The notes under the pieces are model-generated. The model worked only from the letters and a program-made list of their open reading frames with translations, ran no database searches and was not told where the DNA came from. A program made the translations under genes and the position numbers. DNA of 64,000 bases, from assembly GCF_007489275.1 (NCBI RefSeq), contig NZ_VLNR01000019.1, forward strand, positions 1-64,000, written 5' to 3'. How positions within the stretch are numbered: the stretch's first letter is position 1; every line of letters begins with the position of its first letter. This document shows positions 15,296 through 23,258 of the stretch, piece after piece. Source of the stretch: Aquimarina algiphila (lineage in GTDB: Bacteria > Bacteroidota > Bacteroidia > Flavobacteriales > Flavobacteriaceae).

Positions 15296-16996
15296 ATGCA
15301 AACCGTCGATTGGATCGTACTACTAGGAACTTTATTATTCATTGTATTATATGGAGCCTGGAAAACAAAAGGCAGTAAAAATGTAAAAGATTACATACGC
15401 GGTGGTAATGATGCACACTGGTGGACCATAGGATTATCTGTAATGGCCACTCAAGCAAGTGCTATTACTTTTCTTTCTGCTCCTGGACAAGCTTTTCATG
15501 ATGGTATGGGGTTTGTTCAATTTTACTTTGGGGTACCTATTGCTATGATTGTAATTTGTATGGTTTTTATTCCTATTTATCATAGATTAAATGTTTACAC
15601 AGCATATGAATATTTAGAAAGTCGGTTTGACCTAAAAACAAGAAGTCTAACTGCTATTTTATTTTTAATTCAAAGAGGTTTAGCTGCAGGGATAACTATT
15701 TTTGCTCCCGCCATCATATTATCATCTGTATTAGGATGGGATCTCACTACTTTAAATATTATAATTGGTATTTTAGTTATTATTTATACTGTTTCTGGAG
15801 GAACCAAGGCTGTTAATATTACTCAAAAACAACAGATGGGTATTATTTTTATTGGTATGCTGATTGCTTTTTTTATTATCATCAGTTATCTCCCCGAAGG
15901 AATTACCTTCTCTAATGCTCTTGATATTGCAGGTGCCAGTGGTAAAATGGAAATTCTTGATTTTTCTTTCGACCTTGATAATCGATATACATTTTGGAGC
16001 GGAATTATTGGAGGAACATTTTTGGCCCTCTCCTACTTCGGGACAGATCAAAGTCAAGTACAACGATATTTAACCGGTAAATCTATCAAAGAAAGTCAAC
16101 TTGGACTATTGTTTAATGGCCTCTTAAAAGTACCAATGCAATTTTTCATTTTGCTTGTTGGTATTATGGTATTTGTTTTTTATCAGTTTAATGCGTCTCC
16201 TCTTAATTTTAATCCTAAAAGTAAAGAAGCCATCACAAACTCTCAATATGCAGAGGAGTACACTCAATTAGAAAATAAGCTTTCAGAAATTCATGATTCA
16301 AAAGATGCTATAATCAAAGGATATCTTGCAGATCAAGAATCTGGAAACACAAAAAATGCAGGTCATAAAAAATTAATTCAAGAGCTTAACATTTCAGAAA
16401 AAGAAACTCGTGAAGCCGCAAAAGAACTAATAAAAAAAGCAGATGTAACGGTTGAGACAAATGATAAAGATTATGTCTTTATTCATTTTATATTAAATAA
16501 CCTCCCTAGAGGGTTAATAGGACTCTTACTTGCAGTTATTCTATCAGCAGCTATGTCTTCTACAGCTTCAGAACTCAATGCTTTAGCTTCTACTACGGCA
16601 ATTGATCTGTATAAGCGAAATGTAAAGCAAGAAAAAAGCGAGCAACATTATGTATCTGCTTCAAAATTTTTCACACTAACCTGGGGTCTTTTAGCCATCA
16701 TAGTAGCATGTTTTGCTAGCTTATTTGATAATCTAATTCAATTAGTAAATATTATTGGTTCTATATTTTATGGCAATGTATTAGGAATATTCTTATTAGC
16801 ATTCTTTATAAAATTCGTAAAAAGTAACGCCACCTTTATAGCCGCATTGATTACCCAAATAGTAATCATATTTGTATGGTGGCAAGATTGGCTTCCATTT
16901 CTCTGGCTTAACGCCCTTGGTTGTGGTATAGTAATGTTATTAGCCATAATACTTCAATTATTTATTCCAACAAATAATACACCTACACACGAATAA
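15296..16996 (+). CDS. Sodium:solute symporter (SSS family)
   Basis: 566 residues with the SSS (SLC5) fold: an N-terminal helix (WIVLLGTLLFIVLYGAWK), the YIRGGNDAHWWTIGLSVMAT motif leading into the unwound TM1, GGTKAVNITQKQQ, and the Na2-site helix SAAMSSTASELNALAS. A hydrophilic, partly coiled segment of about 90 residues (298-390) interrupts the transmembrane core, making the protein longer than simple members. It imports a small organic solute with Na+, often a sugar, sialic-acid-like or carboxylate compound. Context with PIG-L suggests a sugar derivative. Inner membrane. Confidence 0.9.
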   Translation: MQTVDWIVLLGTLLFIVLYGAWKTKGSKNVKDYIRGGNDAHWWTIGLSVMATQASAITFLSAPGQAFHDGMGFVQFYFGVPIAMIVICMVFIPIYHRLNVYTAYEYLESRFDLKTRSLTAILFLIQRGLAAGITIFAPAIILSSVLGWDLTTLNIIIGILVIIYTVSGGTKAVNITQKQQMGIIFIGMLIAFFIIISYLPEGITFSNALDIAGASGKMEILDFSFDLDNRYTFWSGIIGGTFLALSYFGTDQSQVQRYLTGKSIKESQLGLLFNGLLKVPMQFFILLVGIMVFVFYQFNASPLNFNPKSKEAITNSQYAEEYTQLENKLSEIHDSKDAIIKGYLADQESGNTKNAGHKKLIQELNISEKETREAAKELIKKADVTVETNDKDYVFIHFILNNLPRGLIGLLLAVILSAAMSSTASELNALASTTAIDLYKRNVKQEKSEQHYVSASKFFTLTWGLLAIIVACFASLFDNLIQLVNIIGSIFYGNVLGIFLLAFFIKFVKSNATFIAALITQIVIIFVWWQDWLPFLWLNALGCGIVMLLAIILQLFIPTNNTPTHE

Positions 16997-17011
16997 TTAA
17001 AAAAGTAAAAA

Positions 17012-17347
17012 TTAATGATGAAGAACTGACTCTGTCAAATACGAAGAGAATTTTTTTTCGAAAGTGTTGTATTTTTTCATAACACTATTAATTTCATCAC
17101 CTATTTCTATTGAAAAACGTACAGCAGATTCCTCAACTAATAATTCGATTTTATCAACTGCTTGCTTTAATTTATTTCCGCTGTCATTGAGTTCCAAATA
17201 TTGCTCATGCATATCAGGAGTACAGGGTTCACAACGATAAGAATGTAATTTAGAAAGTGTTCTGGACACTTCACTTTTTAAAAGATTTAATCTTGAAGAA
17301 TGTGGTTGTCTGCTTGAACGTGTTTTTGTAAAGTTTTGGGTTTTCAT
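17012..17347 (-). CDS. Hypothetical helical protein, 111 aa
   Basis: 111 residues, no recognised family. A basic, Ser-rich N-terminus (RSSRQPHSSRLNLLKSEVSR) precedes two long helices with heptad-like spacing; two cysteines occur in SYRCEPCTPD. It is cytoplasmic by composition. It lies convergent to the symporter gene with a 15-bp gap. A TAGAGA-N2-TCTCTA palindrome 18-31 bp upstream of its start resembles the operator candidate near 1115, so it may be repressor-controlled. Function is unknown. Confidence 0.5.
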   Translation of the reverse strand: MKTQNFTKTRSSRQPHSSRLNLLKSEVSRTLSKLHSYRCEPCTPDMHEQYLELNDSGNKLKQAVDKIELLVEESAVRFSIEIGDEINSVMKKYNTFEKKFSSYLTESVLHH

Positions 17348-17364
17348 AAAGGTCAGGTTTTAAT

Positions 17365-17388
17365 TAGAGAGTTCTCTAAATATAGAGA
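17365..17388. promoter_or_regulatory. TAGAGA-N2-TCTCTA palindrome with adjacent half-site
   Basis: TAGAGA (17365-17370), GT, TCTCTA (17373-17378), and a further TAGAGA at 17383-17388. It sits directly upstream of the hypothetical gene ending at 17347 on the minus strand, overlapping TATATTTA, a near match to the -7 box. The same dyad with a 3-base spacer occurs at 1108-1122. Confidence 0.4.
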
Positions 17389-17624
17389 AATGAAGTTAAA
17401 AAACCTAGCAAAAAACCCTCATTATAAGATATTTACATTTACTTCAAAAAAAATAAAACATAATTACGCTAAATTAAAAAAAAGAAAGTTTCGTGCAAGT
17501 TTTAATACAAAATCTTCAAATTCTTATTCTTAAAAATCAATACGCAATAAATAAAAATAAAGTGAAGTGTTTTAATTATTTTTGAACTTAATTAGATTAA
17601 TATAAAAATCATACAAGTAAAGAT

Positions 17625-18593
17625 ATGAGTATAAAATGGGGAATTATTGGTTGTGGAAAAATAGCACATAAATTTGCAGAAGATTTAATCACGATTCCTA
17701 ATTCAGTATTACATGCTGTTGCAAGTCGTGATCTGGTAAAAGCCAAAGACTTTGGAAAGACCTATGGTGCGTTTAGTTGTTATGGAAGCTATGAGGAATT
17801 GGTATTAAACCCTGATGTTGACGTTATATATATTGCCACTCCTCATGTTTTTCATTTTGAAAATACTTTAATGTGTCTTCATCATAAAAAAGCGGTTTTA
17901 TGTGAAAAACCATTTGCCATGAATATTGCTCAAGTAACAGAGATGATTACTGTAGCAAAAGAAAATCAAGTATTCCTTATGGAAGCACTCTGGACCTACT
18001 TCCTTCCCCATTATCAATATGTATTAGATCTTGTAAAATCTAAAGAATTAGGTGCTATTAAGAGCTTAAAAGCAGATTTTGGTTTTGTTAGTAGTTTTGA
18101 CCCTAATGGTAGAATGTTTAATAAAAAATTAGGAGGAGGAAGCCTTCTTGATGTTGGTATCTATCCTTTATTTGCCGCATTAAGTATTTTAGGATATCCT
18201 GAAGAAATCGATGCCAAAGCAACCTTTGGAGAAACAGGTGTTGATGATACCTGTTCTATGCAACTTCATTATAAAGACAATGTAACCGCATCCTTATTCA
18301 GTGCAATAACACAACAAACCAACACAGAAGCAATTTTAGAATTTGAACAAGGAACGATTAGTATTAATAGCAGGTTTCATGAACCTTCTTCTGTTTCTAT
18401 CACCAAAAATGGAACTACAAAAACGATTGAATTTCCTGGAGATACCAATGGTTATAGTTTTGAAGCTATACATGTACAGGAAATGTTAGCACAAAATCGA
18501 ATAGAAAGCACAGTAATGACTTTTGAAAAAAGTCTTCAACTCATTAAACTATTAGACAGTGTCAGGAACAAAATCGGATTACACTATGATTAA
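17625..18593 (+). CDS. Gfo/Idh/MocA family oxidoreductase
   Basis: 322 residues. An N-terminal Rossmann fold is shown by WGIIGCGKIAHKFAEDL and the YIATPHVFHFENTL strand-helix; CEKPFAMN contains the family's catalytic-site EKP. The C-terminal alpha/beta domain has KLGGGSLLDVGIYPL with the conserved GGG-x-LxD-G-x-Y. These enzymes use NAD(P) to oxidise or reduce sugars, inositols or dihydrodiols; the closest-looking group is the dihydrodiol dehydrogenase/glucose-fructose-oxidoreductase type. It is monocistronic, with a strong terminator downstream. Confidence 0.9.
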   Translation: MSIKWGIIGCGKIAHKFAEDLITIPNSVLHAVASRDLVKAKDFGKTYGAFSCYGSYEELVLNPDVDVIYIATPHVFHFENTLMCLHHKKAVLCEKPFAMNIAQVTEMITVAKENQVFLMEALWTYFLPHYQYVLDLVKSKELGAIKSLKADFGFVSSFDPNGRMFNKKLGGGSLLDVGIYPLFAALSILGYPEEIDAKATFGETGVDDTCSMQLHYKDNVTASLFSAITQQTNTEAILEFEQGTISINSRFHEPSSVSITKNGTTKTIEFPGDTNGYSFEAIHVQEMLAQNRIESTVMTFEKSLQLIKLLDSVRNKIGLHYD

Positions 18594-18619
18594 AACAGAA
18601 ATATATTTATACCATATCA

Positions 18620-18648
18620 ATACCCTGTTTTCAGGGTATTTTTTTTTA
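18620..18648 (+). terminator. Rho-independent terminator
   Basis: ATACCCTG (18620-18627), TTTT loop, CAGGGTAT (18632-18639), then a T-run to about 18647. It ends the Gfo/Idh/MocA gene. Confidence 0.85.
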
Positions 18649-18749
18649 CGGAAAATCGTGATTAATGACATGATAAAATATTTCATATTTGTTTGACCGG
18701 TTTGAAACAAGGATATATTCAAACTGTCCGTATCAAAAAATAATATATC

Positions 18750-19739
18750 ATGTCAAAAAAGACTATTCTCACATTATTCATTTGCTTTACATCATTAACT
18801 ATATTTTCACAAAAAGAAAATTTTACTGGGATATGGAAAATGTCATTACCTCAAGACTATGAAGAAGTAGAAATGAAATTTTGGAATACTTTATTCTTCC
18901 TGGACACAGGAAAAGTTTTTATTGATGGTCAAGAAATGTTTTGGGAGTACAATTCAAAATTAGAACGATTATATTTTAAAGAATCGTTGGATGCTAAAGA
19001 AGATGGAAATTATTATGAAATTCTGGAGCAATCTAAAAATCAAATGCAGTTTAATAAACCTGGAAAGCGAGGCAAGTGGATTCTTAACCGAATTACAAAA
19101 AGAGAAGAGTTCGTCGGTCACTGGAAGATACTTAAAGAATCAGAATCTGAATTTACAAACATATGGATGGATTTATCTATTAATGGCAATGTTAGTATTG
19201 GAAACATAGGTGAACAAGAAACTTTATACAAAAGTCAATGGAAATTCGATCCTCAAAGTAATATCTTAAGTATTAACATACCATTTCTAAAAAACCAAAA
19301 AGTTGATGTTATTTTATATCGAGGAGAAAAAGGGGTAAAAACACAATTAGGTGTTAAAAACAAAGAATATCATGCTTTATTCGAAAGAGAAGCTCATCCT
19401 AAACAATCCATTAAAAATGATCCCTCAAAAACTATCAACAAATCAAATATAGTTGGCACCTGGGAGGTTACAAAAATTATTGAAAACAATCGAGTATTAG
19501 TTTCTCATTCAGGAGAACAATATCAATTTGAAACTAATGGAGCCTTAAAATTAGTTATCAATGGAACTGAAAAGAAAGCTTTTTGGGAATATAATGCAGA
19601 AACTCAAAATATAACAATTTTTGAAAAAAAAGAGAATACAAAACAAAAATTGGCTGCATTTAAAATAAATAAAGTGTCTAATACACAAATGATCATTTCT
19701 GAAGGTAATCGTATGGCTCATATGGAGTTTATAAGATAA
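18750..19739 (+). CDS. Secreted protein with three lipocalin-like units
   Basis: 329 residues. A signal peptide (MSKKTILTLFICFTSLTIFS then Q) is followed by three similar units, each opening with a Gly-x-Trp-Lys/Glu strand: FTGIWKM (25-31), FVGHWKI (121-127) and IVGTWEV (234-240). The rest of each unit is beta-rich with FWEYN-type and KW-type strands, the pattern of small lipocalin-like domains common in Bacteroidota exported proteins. Ligand and role are unknown. It is convergent with the DUF2911 gene. Confidence 0.65.
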   Translation: MSKKTILTLFICFTSLTIFSQKENFTGIWKMSLPQDYEEVEMKFWNTLFFLDTGKVFIDGQEMFWEYNSKLERLYFKESLDAKEDGNYYEILEQSKNQMQFNKPGKRGKWILNRITKREEFVGHWKILKESESEFTNIWMDLSINGNVSIGNIGEQETLYKSQWKFDPQSNILSINIPFLKNQKVDVILYRGEKGVKTQLGVKNKEYHALFEREAHPKQSIKNDPSKTINKSNIVGTWEVTKIIENNRVLVSHSGEQYQFETNGALKLVINGTEKKAFWEYNAETQNITIFEKKENTKQKLAAFKINKVSNTQMIISEGNRMAHMEFIR

Positions 19740-19845
19740 AAGCAGGAACTAAAAAGACCAAATTTAGTAATTAGTGCTAAAAACGTCCCAACTCTTCAAA
19801 AAAATATGGAAGATATCCTCTTCTTATAGTTCATATAGATTAAAA

Positions 19846-19871
19846 AAGCGTTCCGAAAATACGGAACGCTT
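19846..19871 (-). terminator. Terminator hairpin between convergent genes
   Basis: AAGCGTTCCG (19846-19855), 6-base loop, CGGAACGCTT (19862-19871): a perfect 10-bp stem. The A-run on its left gives a T-run on the minus strand, so it best serves the DUF2911 gene; it may also slow rightward transcription. Confidence 0.8.
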
Positions 19872-19901
19872 CTTAAATGATTTGTGTGTGAAAAAGAGTG
19901 T

Positions 19902-20744
19902 TTATTTAGCTCCCCACTCTGCAAGGGAGTCTTTATTTAATTTTACATAGTCAGCATTTCCTGCCTTCTCTGCTAATTCTAACGAAGTTTTAGCTGCTTT
20001 TATTGCCCCCGCTTTATCTCCTCCTTTAGCATAGATCAAAGATTGTTGTCTATGATACCAAAAAGCAGGCTCTTTACGAATAGAAATTGCTTTCTCTATA
20101 TGCTCTATAGCTTTAGCAACATCTCCAGTCTCTTTATAGAAAGTAGCCGCCTGATAATGATCTCCATCAGTAGGACCAGCCATAGTTTTCTCAATACTAG
20201 CAACTGTTTGTGCCTTTGCAGGAGTTTCTATAGTAATTGCAGCTTCTGTATTTTCCCAAATAAAATTCATAACTGCAGAATCCATTTTAAAATCACTAAA
20301 CATGATTGTAAATGTCTCTACATTCATCGGGATGGTATTTGCTTTTACTGAAGTTTTTGCTGCTACTTTTGTATCATCCCATTTTCTAGGAGTTCCCCAA
20401 TTGTTAGCATCACTATAAAAAATTACCTCCCAAGTCTCTTTACCTGGTTTTGTAAAAATGGCATAAGTTCCTTTTTTAAGTTCTTTACCTCCAACTTTTA
20501 CATCATCACCAAAAGTAATTTGAGTATTTTTATTAGCCCCTGTTCTCCAAAGTTTGTCATAAGGTACTAAATTTCCAAAAATAGCTCTTCCACGCATACT
20601 TGGGCGTGAATATTCTACAGCAACATCTGTTAATCCTATGACCTGTTCTATTTTAGAAGTAGGACTCGGTTGTGGTGCTTTTACCTGAGCTTCAATCCCT
20701 AAAGATAGTAAAGCCGCAGAAAGAAATAAGACAATCTTTTTCAT
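19902..20744 (-). CDS. DUF2911 domain secreted protein with TPR-like C-terminus
   Basis: 280 residues with a signal peptide (MKKIVLFLSAALLSLGIEAQ). The DUF2911 region follows: VAVEYSRPSMRGRAIFG, LVPYDKLWRTGANKNTQITF and GTYAIFTKPGKETWEVIF. The last 90 residues contain helix pairs (ATFYKETGDVAKAIEHIEKA, then GDKAGAIKAAKTSLELAEKA) with TPR spacing. The biochemical role of DUF2911 is unknown. It is periplasmic or secreted and transcribed alone, with a terminator 30 bp downstream. Confidence 0.88.
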   Translation of the reverse strand: MKKIVLFLSAALLSLGIEAQVKAPQPSPTSKIEQVIGLTDVAVEYSRPSMRGRAIFGNLVPYDKLWRTGANKNTQITFGDDVKVGGKELKKGTYAIFTKPGKETWEVIFYSDANNWGTPRKWDDTKVAAKTSVKANTIPMNVETFTIMFSDFKMDSAVMNFIWENTEAAITIETPAKAQTVASIEKTMAGPTDGDHYQAATFYKETGDVAKAIEHIEKAISIRKEPAFWYHRQQSLIYAKGGDKAGAIKAAKTSLELAEKAGNADYVKLNKDSLAEWGAK

Positions 20745-20837
20745 TGTGTATAGTTTAGTTTGTTTTAGAATTACCGATAACGAAAATAAGAATTACACCT
20801 ACATAAAAAGTTAACAAAAACTTAAAATAAGGAATAG

Positions 20838-20845
20838 TATATTTG
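20838..20845 (+). promoter_or_regulatory. Putative -7 element (TATATTTG) for aquaporin gene
   Basis: TATATTTG lies 20 bp before the aquaporin ATG, which would give a leader of only about 14 bases. No -33 TTG is evident at 17-23 bp. Confidence 0.45.
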
Positions 20846-20864
20846 TCTTCATTTTTGGATCAGA

Positions 20865-21524
20865 ATGAGAAAATATATTTCAGAAGCTATAGGAACTTTT
20901 AGCATGGTATTTTGCGGTACTGGAGCTATGACTATTAATGAAGTTACAGGAGGAGATGTATCACATGTAGGTATAGCAATTACATGGGGATTGATTGTAA
21001 TGGCTATGATATATGCTTTTGGTGAGATATCTGGTGCTCATTTTAACCCTGCTGTTACTATCGCTTTTGCCTATGCTAAAAAATTTGAGTGGAAAAAAGT
21101 TCCAAAATACATAATCGCACAATGTATAGGAGCCATAATAGCCAGTAGTATTTTGGCGTTTCTATTTCCAGAAAGTGAATTTCTTGGAGGCACTTTACCC
21201 AAAATAGATGACTTTAGAGCTTTTATCTTAGAATTGTTACTTACCTATTTTCTAATGGTGGTTATCATCAATGTTTCTACTGGTTCAAAAGAAACAGGAA
21301 CCATGGCCGGAATGGCAATTGGAGGTGTTGTCTTACTAGAGGCTATGTTTGCAGGGCCAATAACCAATGCTTCTATGAATCCAGCAAGATCATTAGCCCC
21401 TGCTTTACTATCAGGACATTGGGAGCACCAATGGCTCTATTTTATAGCACCCGTTTTTGGCGCATTACTTGCCGTTTTAACCTGTAAATTAGTAAAACCC
21501 GATAATTGTTGTAGTGATTGTTAA
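20865..21524 (+). CDS. MIP family channel (aquaporin)
   Basis: 219 residues, six membrane spans and two half-helices carrying the NPA signatures: NPAVT (Asn61-Ala63) and NPARS (Asn172-Ala174). The second NPA is followed by Arg175, the selectivity-filter arginine. The short length and lack of the extended loops seen in GlpF favour a water-type channel, but glycerol or other small solutes cannot be excluded. The C-terminus ends in a Cys cluster (DNCCSDC), which is unusual and may bind metal or respond to redox state. It is monocistronic. Confidence 0.92.
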   Translation: MRKYISEAIGTFSMVFCGTGAMTINEVTGGDVSHVGIAITWGLIVMAMIYAFGEISGAHFNPAVTIAFAYAKKFEWKKVPKYIIAQCIGAIIASSILAFLFPESEFLGGTLPKIDDFRAFILELLLTYFLMVVIINVSTGSKETGTMAGMAIGGVVLLEAMFAGPITNASMNPARSLAPALLSGHWEHQWLYFIAPVFGALLAVLTCKLVKPDNCCSDC

Positions 21525-21611
21525 GCTCTAATCATTATTTTAGCATATACCACCTAACACAAATTAATTCGTTTTAGCATATCTTTACCAAAAAGTGAAG
21601 TAAATATATAG

Positions 21612-21974
21612 ATGAGTTTAAATTGTGAAAAGTTTTATGAGCTGGAATTTTACAATTCTTTTGTGATTGTTACCATTTTTAAAGATGTACTCCTTACCCT
21701 AGACAAAGCAAATATTGTTCGGGAAGAAATTAAATCTTATTATAAATCTAAAGATTTCATTATGATTACTAATAGGAAGTTTCGTCATGAAGTTTCTGAT
21801 GAAGTATTTCGGCAAGGGCAACCTTCAAATATGAGAGGGTTGGCAATTGTATCTAAAGAAAAAACTGAACGTGATATAGCACTTATACAACAAAAGTTAT
21901 ATGATAAATCATTTGCTTTTTTCACCACTTTAGAAGAAGCAAAATCTTGGGCTGAAGGTTATTTTATAAACTAA
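21612..21974 (+). CDS. Conserved hypothetical protein, STAS/SpoIIAA-like
   Basis: 120 residues alternating strands and helices (FYNSFVIVTIFKDVLLTLDK, then DFIMITNRKF and AFFTTLEEAKSWAEGYF). The layout matches small SpoIIAA-like/STAS proteins found in Flavobacteriia, which have no assigned function. No membrane segment or catalytic motif is seen. A near -7 box (TATCTTTA) lies about 35 bp upstream. It is separated from its neighbours by 80 bp on both sides and probably stands alone. Confidence 0.5.
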   Translation: MSLNCEKFYELEFYNSFVIVTIFKDVLLTLDKANIVREEIKSYYKSKDFIMITNRKFRHEVSDEVFRQGQPSNMRGLAIVSKEKTERDIALIQQKLYDKSFAFFTTLEEAKSWAEGYFIN

Positions 21975-22052
21975 ATTTAATTTTGTTTAACTTTTTAGGG
22001 TTTTTTATTAAACAAAATCATCGTACTTTTACAATGTAATAATTGTACTACT

Positions 22053-22547
22053 ATGAAAATTTATACCCTAAAAGCAAAACAAAACCTTCCCATCTCTATA
22101 GAACAAGCTTGGGATTTTTTATCAGATCCGCGAAATCTTAAAACTATTACTCCTGATTACATGGGGTTTGAAATTTTGTCTGGTGCCGACCGCCAAATGT
22201 ATTCTGGGCAAATAATTCAATATATAGTCACTCCTATCTCTGGAATAAAAAATAAATGGGTCACAGAAATAACTCATGTAAAAGACAAACAATACTTTGT
22301 CGATGAACAACGTTTTGGTCCCTATGCTTTATGGCATCACAAACATTTTCTTAAAGAAATTCCTGGTGGCGTAGAAATGGAAGATATTATCGATTACAAA
22401 GTACCTTTTGGTATACTAGGCCAACTTGTACATCCATTTTTGGTAAAACCAAAACTCGAAGAGATTTTTAAATATCGAGAAAAGAAATTAATTGAATTAT
22501 TTGGATCTCTAAAAACAGAAAACACTACTCAAATCTTATTTGCTTAA
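22053..22547 (+). CDS. SRPBCC (START-like) family protein
   Basis: 164 residues. The N-terminal LPISIEQAWDFLSDPRNLKT followed by ITPDYMGFEI is the usual opening of SRPBCC ligand-binding proteins related to polyketide cyclases; the DEQRFGPYALWHHKHFLKE strand pair and the final long helix complete the fold. It heads a three-gene run with an SDR and a photolyase. This trio recurs in Flavobacteriia and is generally linked to light response, though the role of the SRPBCC protein is not established. Confidence 0.82.
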   Translation: MKIYTLKAKQNLPISIEQAWDFLSDPRNLKTITPDYMGFEILSGADRQMYSGQIIQYIVTPISGIKNKWVTEITHVKDKQYFVDEQRFGPYALWHHKHFLKEIPGGVEMEDIIDYKVPFGILGQLVHPFLVKPKLEEIFKYREKKLIELFGSLKTENTTQILFA

Positions 22548-22557
22548 AACCAAAATA

Positions 22558-23256
22558 ATGAGAAAAAATATTTTACTTATTGGAGGAAGTCATGGAATTG
22601 GTTTCGAAATAGCTCTAAAACTGTATGATCAACATAACATTTTTATTGCTTCAAGAACCTCAGAAAACTTAGGGAATTTAGAGGTAACTCATATTCCATA
22701 TGACGCTTCATCCGATGAAATTGATATTACCGTTCTTCCTGATAGGATAGATGGATTTGTATATTGCCCAGGTAGTATAAACCTAAAACCTTTTAAAATG
22801 CTTACTCCAAAAGTTTTTGAGGAGGATATGCAAATTAATTTCATGTTTTTAGTTAAAATCATACATACCATACTTCCAAAACTCAAAAACTCTGAACAGG
22901 CAAGTTTAGTATTCTTTAGTACCGTAGCTGTAAAAGTTGGTATGCCTTTTCATACTAGTATTGCTGCTGCAAAAGGGGCTATAGAGGGATTTGCAAAAGC
23001 TTTAGCCGCAGAATATGCTCCGCAATTTAGAGTTAATGTCATTGCTCCCTCTCTTACAGACACTCCATTGGCTAAGCGATTATTAGGAAATGAAAAGAAG
23101 AAAGAGTTAATGGATAACAGGCATCCTATGAAACGTGTTGGTCAAGCTGAAGATATTGCAAATATCGCTGGGTTTTTATTGAGCGATGATAGCAGCTGGA
23201 TTACTGGTCAAGTCATTGGTGTAGATGGTGGTATGTCTACTTTAAATATACATTAA
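22558..23256 (+). CDS. Short-chain dehydrogenase/reductase
   Basis: 232 residues from the ATG at 22558 (a TTG frame start at 22540 would overlap the SRPBCC gene and is less likely). The Rossmann motif GGSHGIGFEIALKL near the start, FFSTVAVKVGMPFHTSIAAA containing the Ser and an atypical active-site region, and the C-terminal ITGQVIGVDGGMSTL are visible. The usual Tyr-x3-Lys appears as HTSIAAAK, so the catalytic Tyr is replaced by His, which may mean a changed or lost oxidoreductase activity. Its stop is 2 bp before the photolyase start. Confidence 0.85.
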   Translation: MRKNILLIGGSHGIGFEIALKLYDQHNIFIASRTSENLGNLEVTHIPYDASSDEIDITVLPDRIDGFVYCPGSINLKPFKMLTPKVFEEDMQINFMFLVKIIHTILPKLKNSEQASLVFFSTVAVKVGMPFHTSIAAAKGAIEGFAKALAAEYAPQFRVNVIAPSLTDTPLAKRLLGNEKKKELMDNRHPMKRVGQAEDIANIAGFLLSDDSSWITGQVIGVDGGMSTLNIH

Positions 23257-23258
23257 TA

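Noticed and set aside
15123..15326. 67-codon frame between the PIG-L and symporter genes
   Set aside because: It overlaps the symporter start and lies in another frame over the much more protein-like 37-residue peptide at 15128.
17336..17533. 65-codon rightward frame starting with TTG
   Set aside because: It overlaps the 5' end and upstream region of the leftward gene at 17347, is very Lys/Ser-rich without pattern, and crosses the candidate operator.
20043..20351. 102-codon rightward Cys/Ser-rich frame
   Set aside because: Antisense to the DUF2911 gene, which has a clear signal peptide and domain.
22540..22557. TTG start for the SDR gene, six codons earlier
   Set aside because: It would overlap the SRPBCC gene and adds residues before a normal SDR start (MRKNILLIGG).
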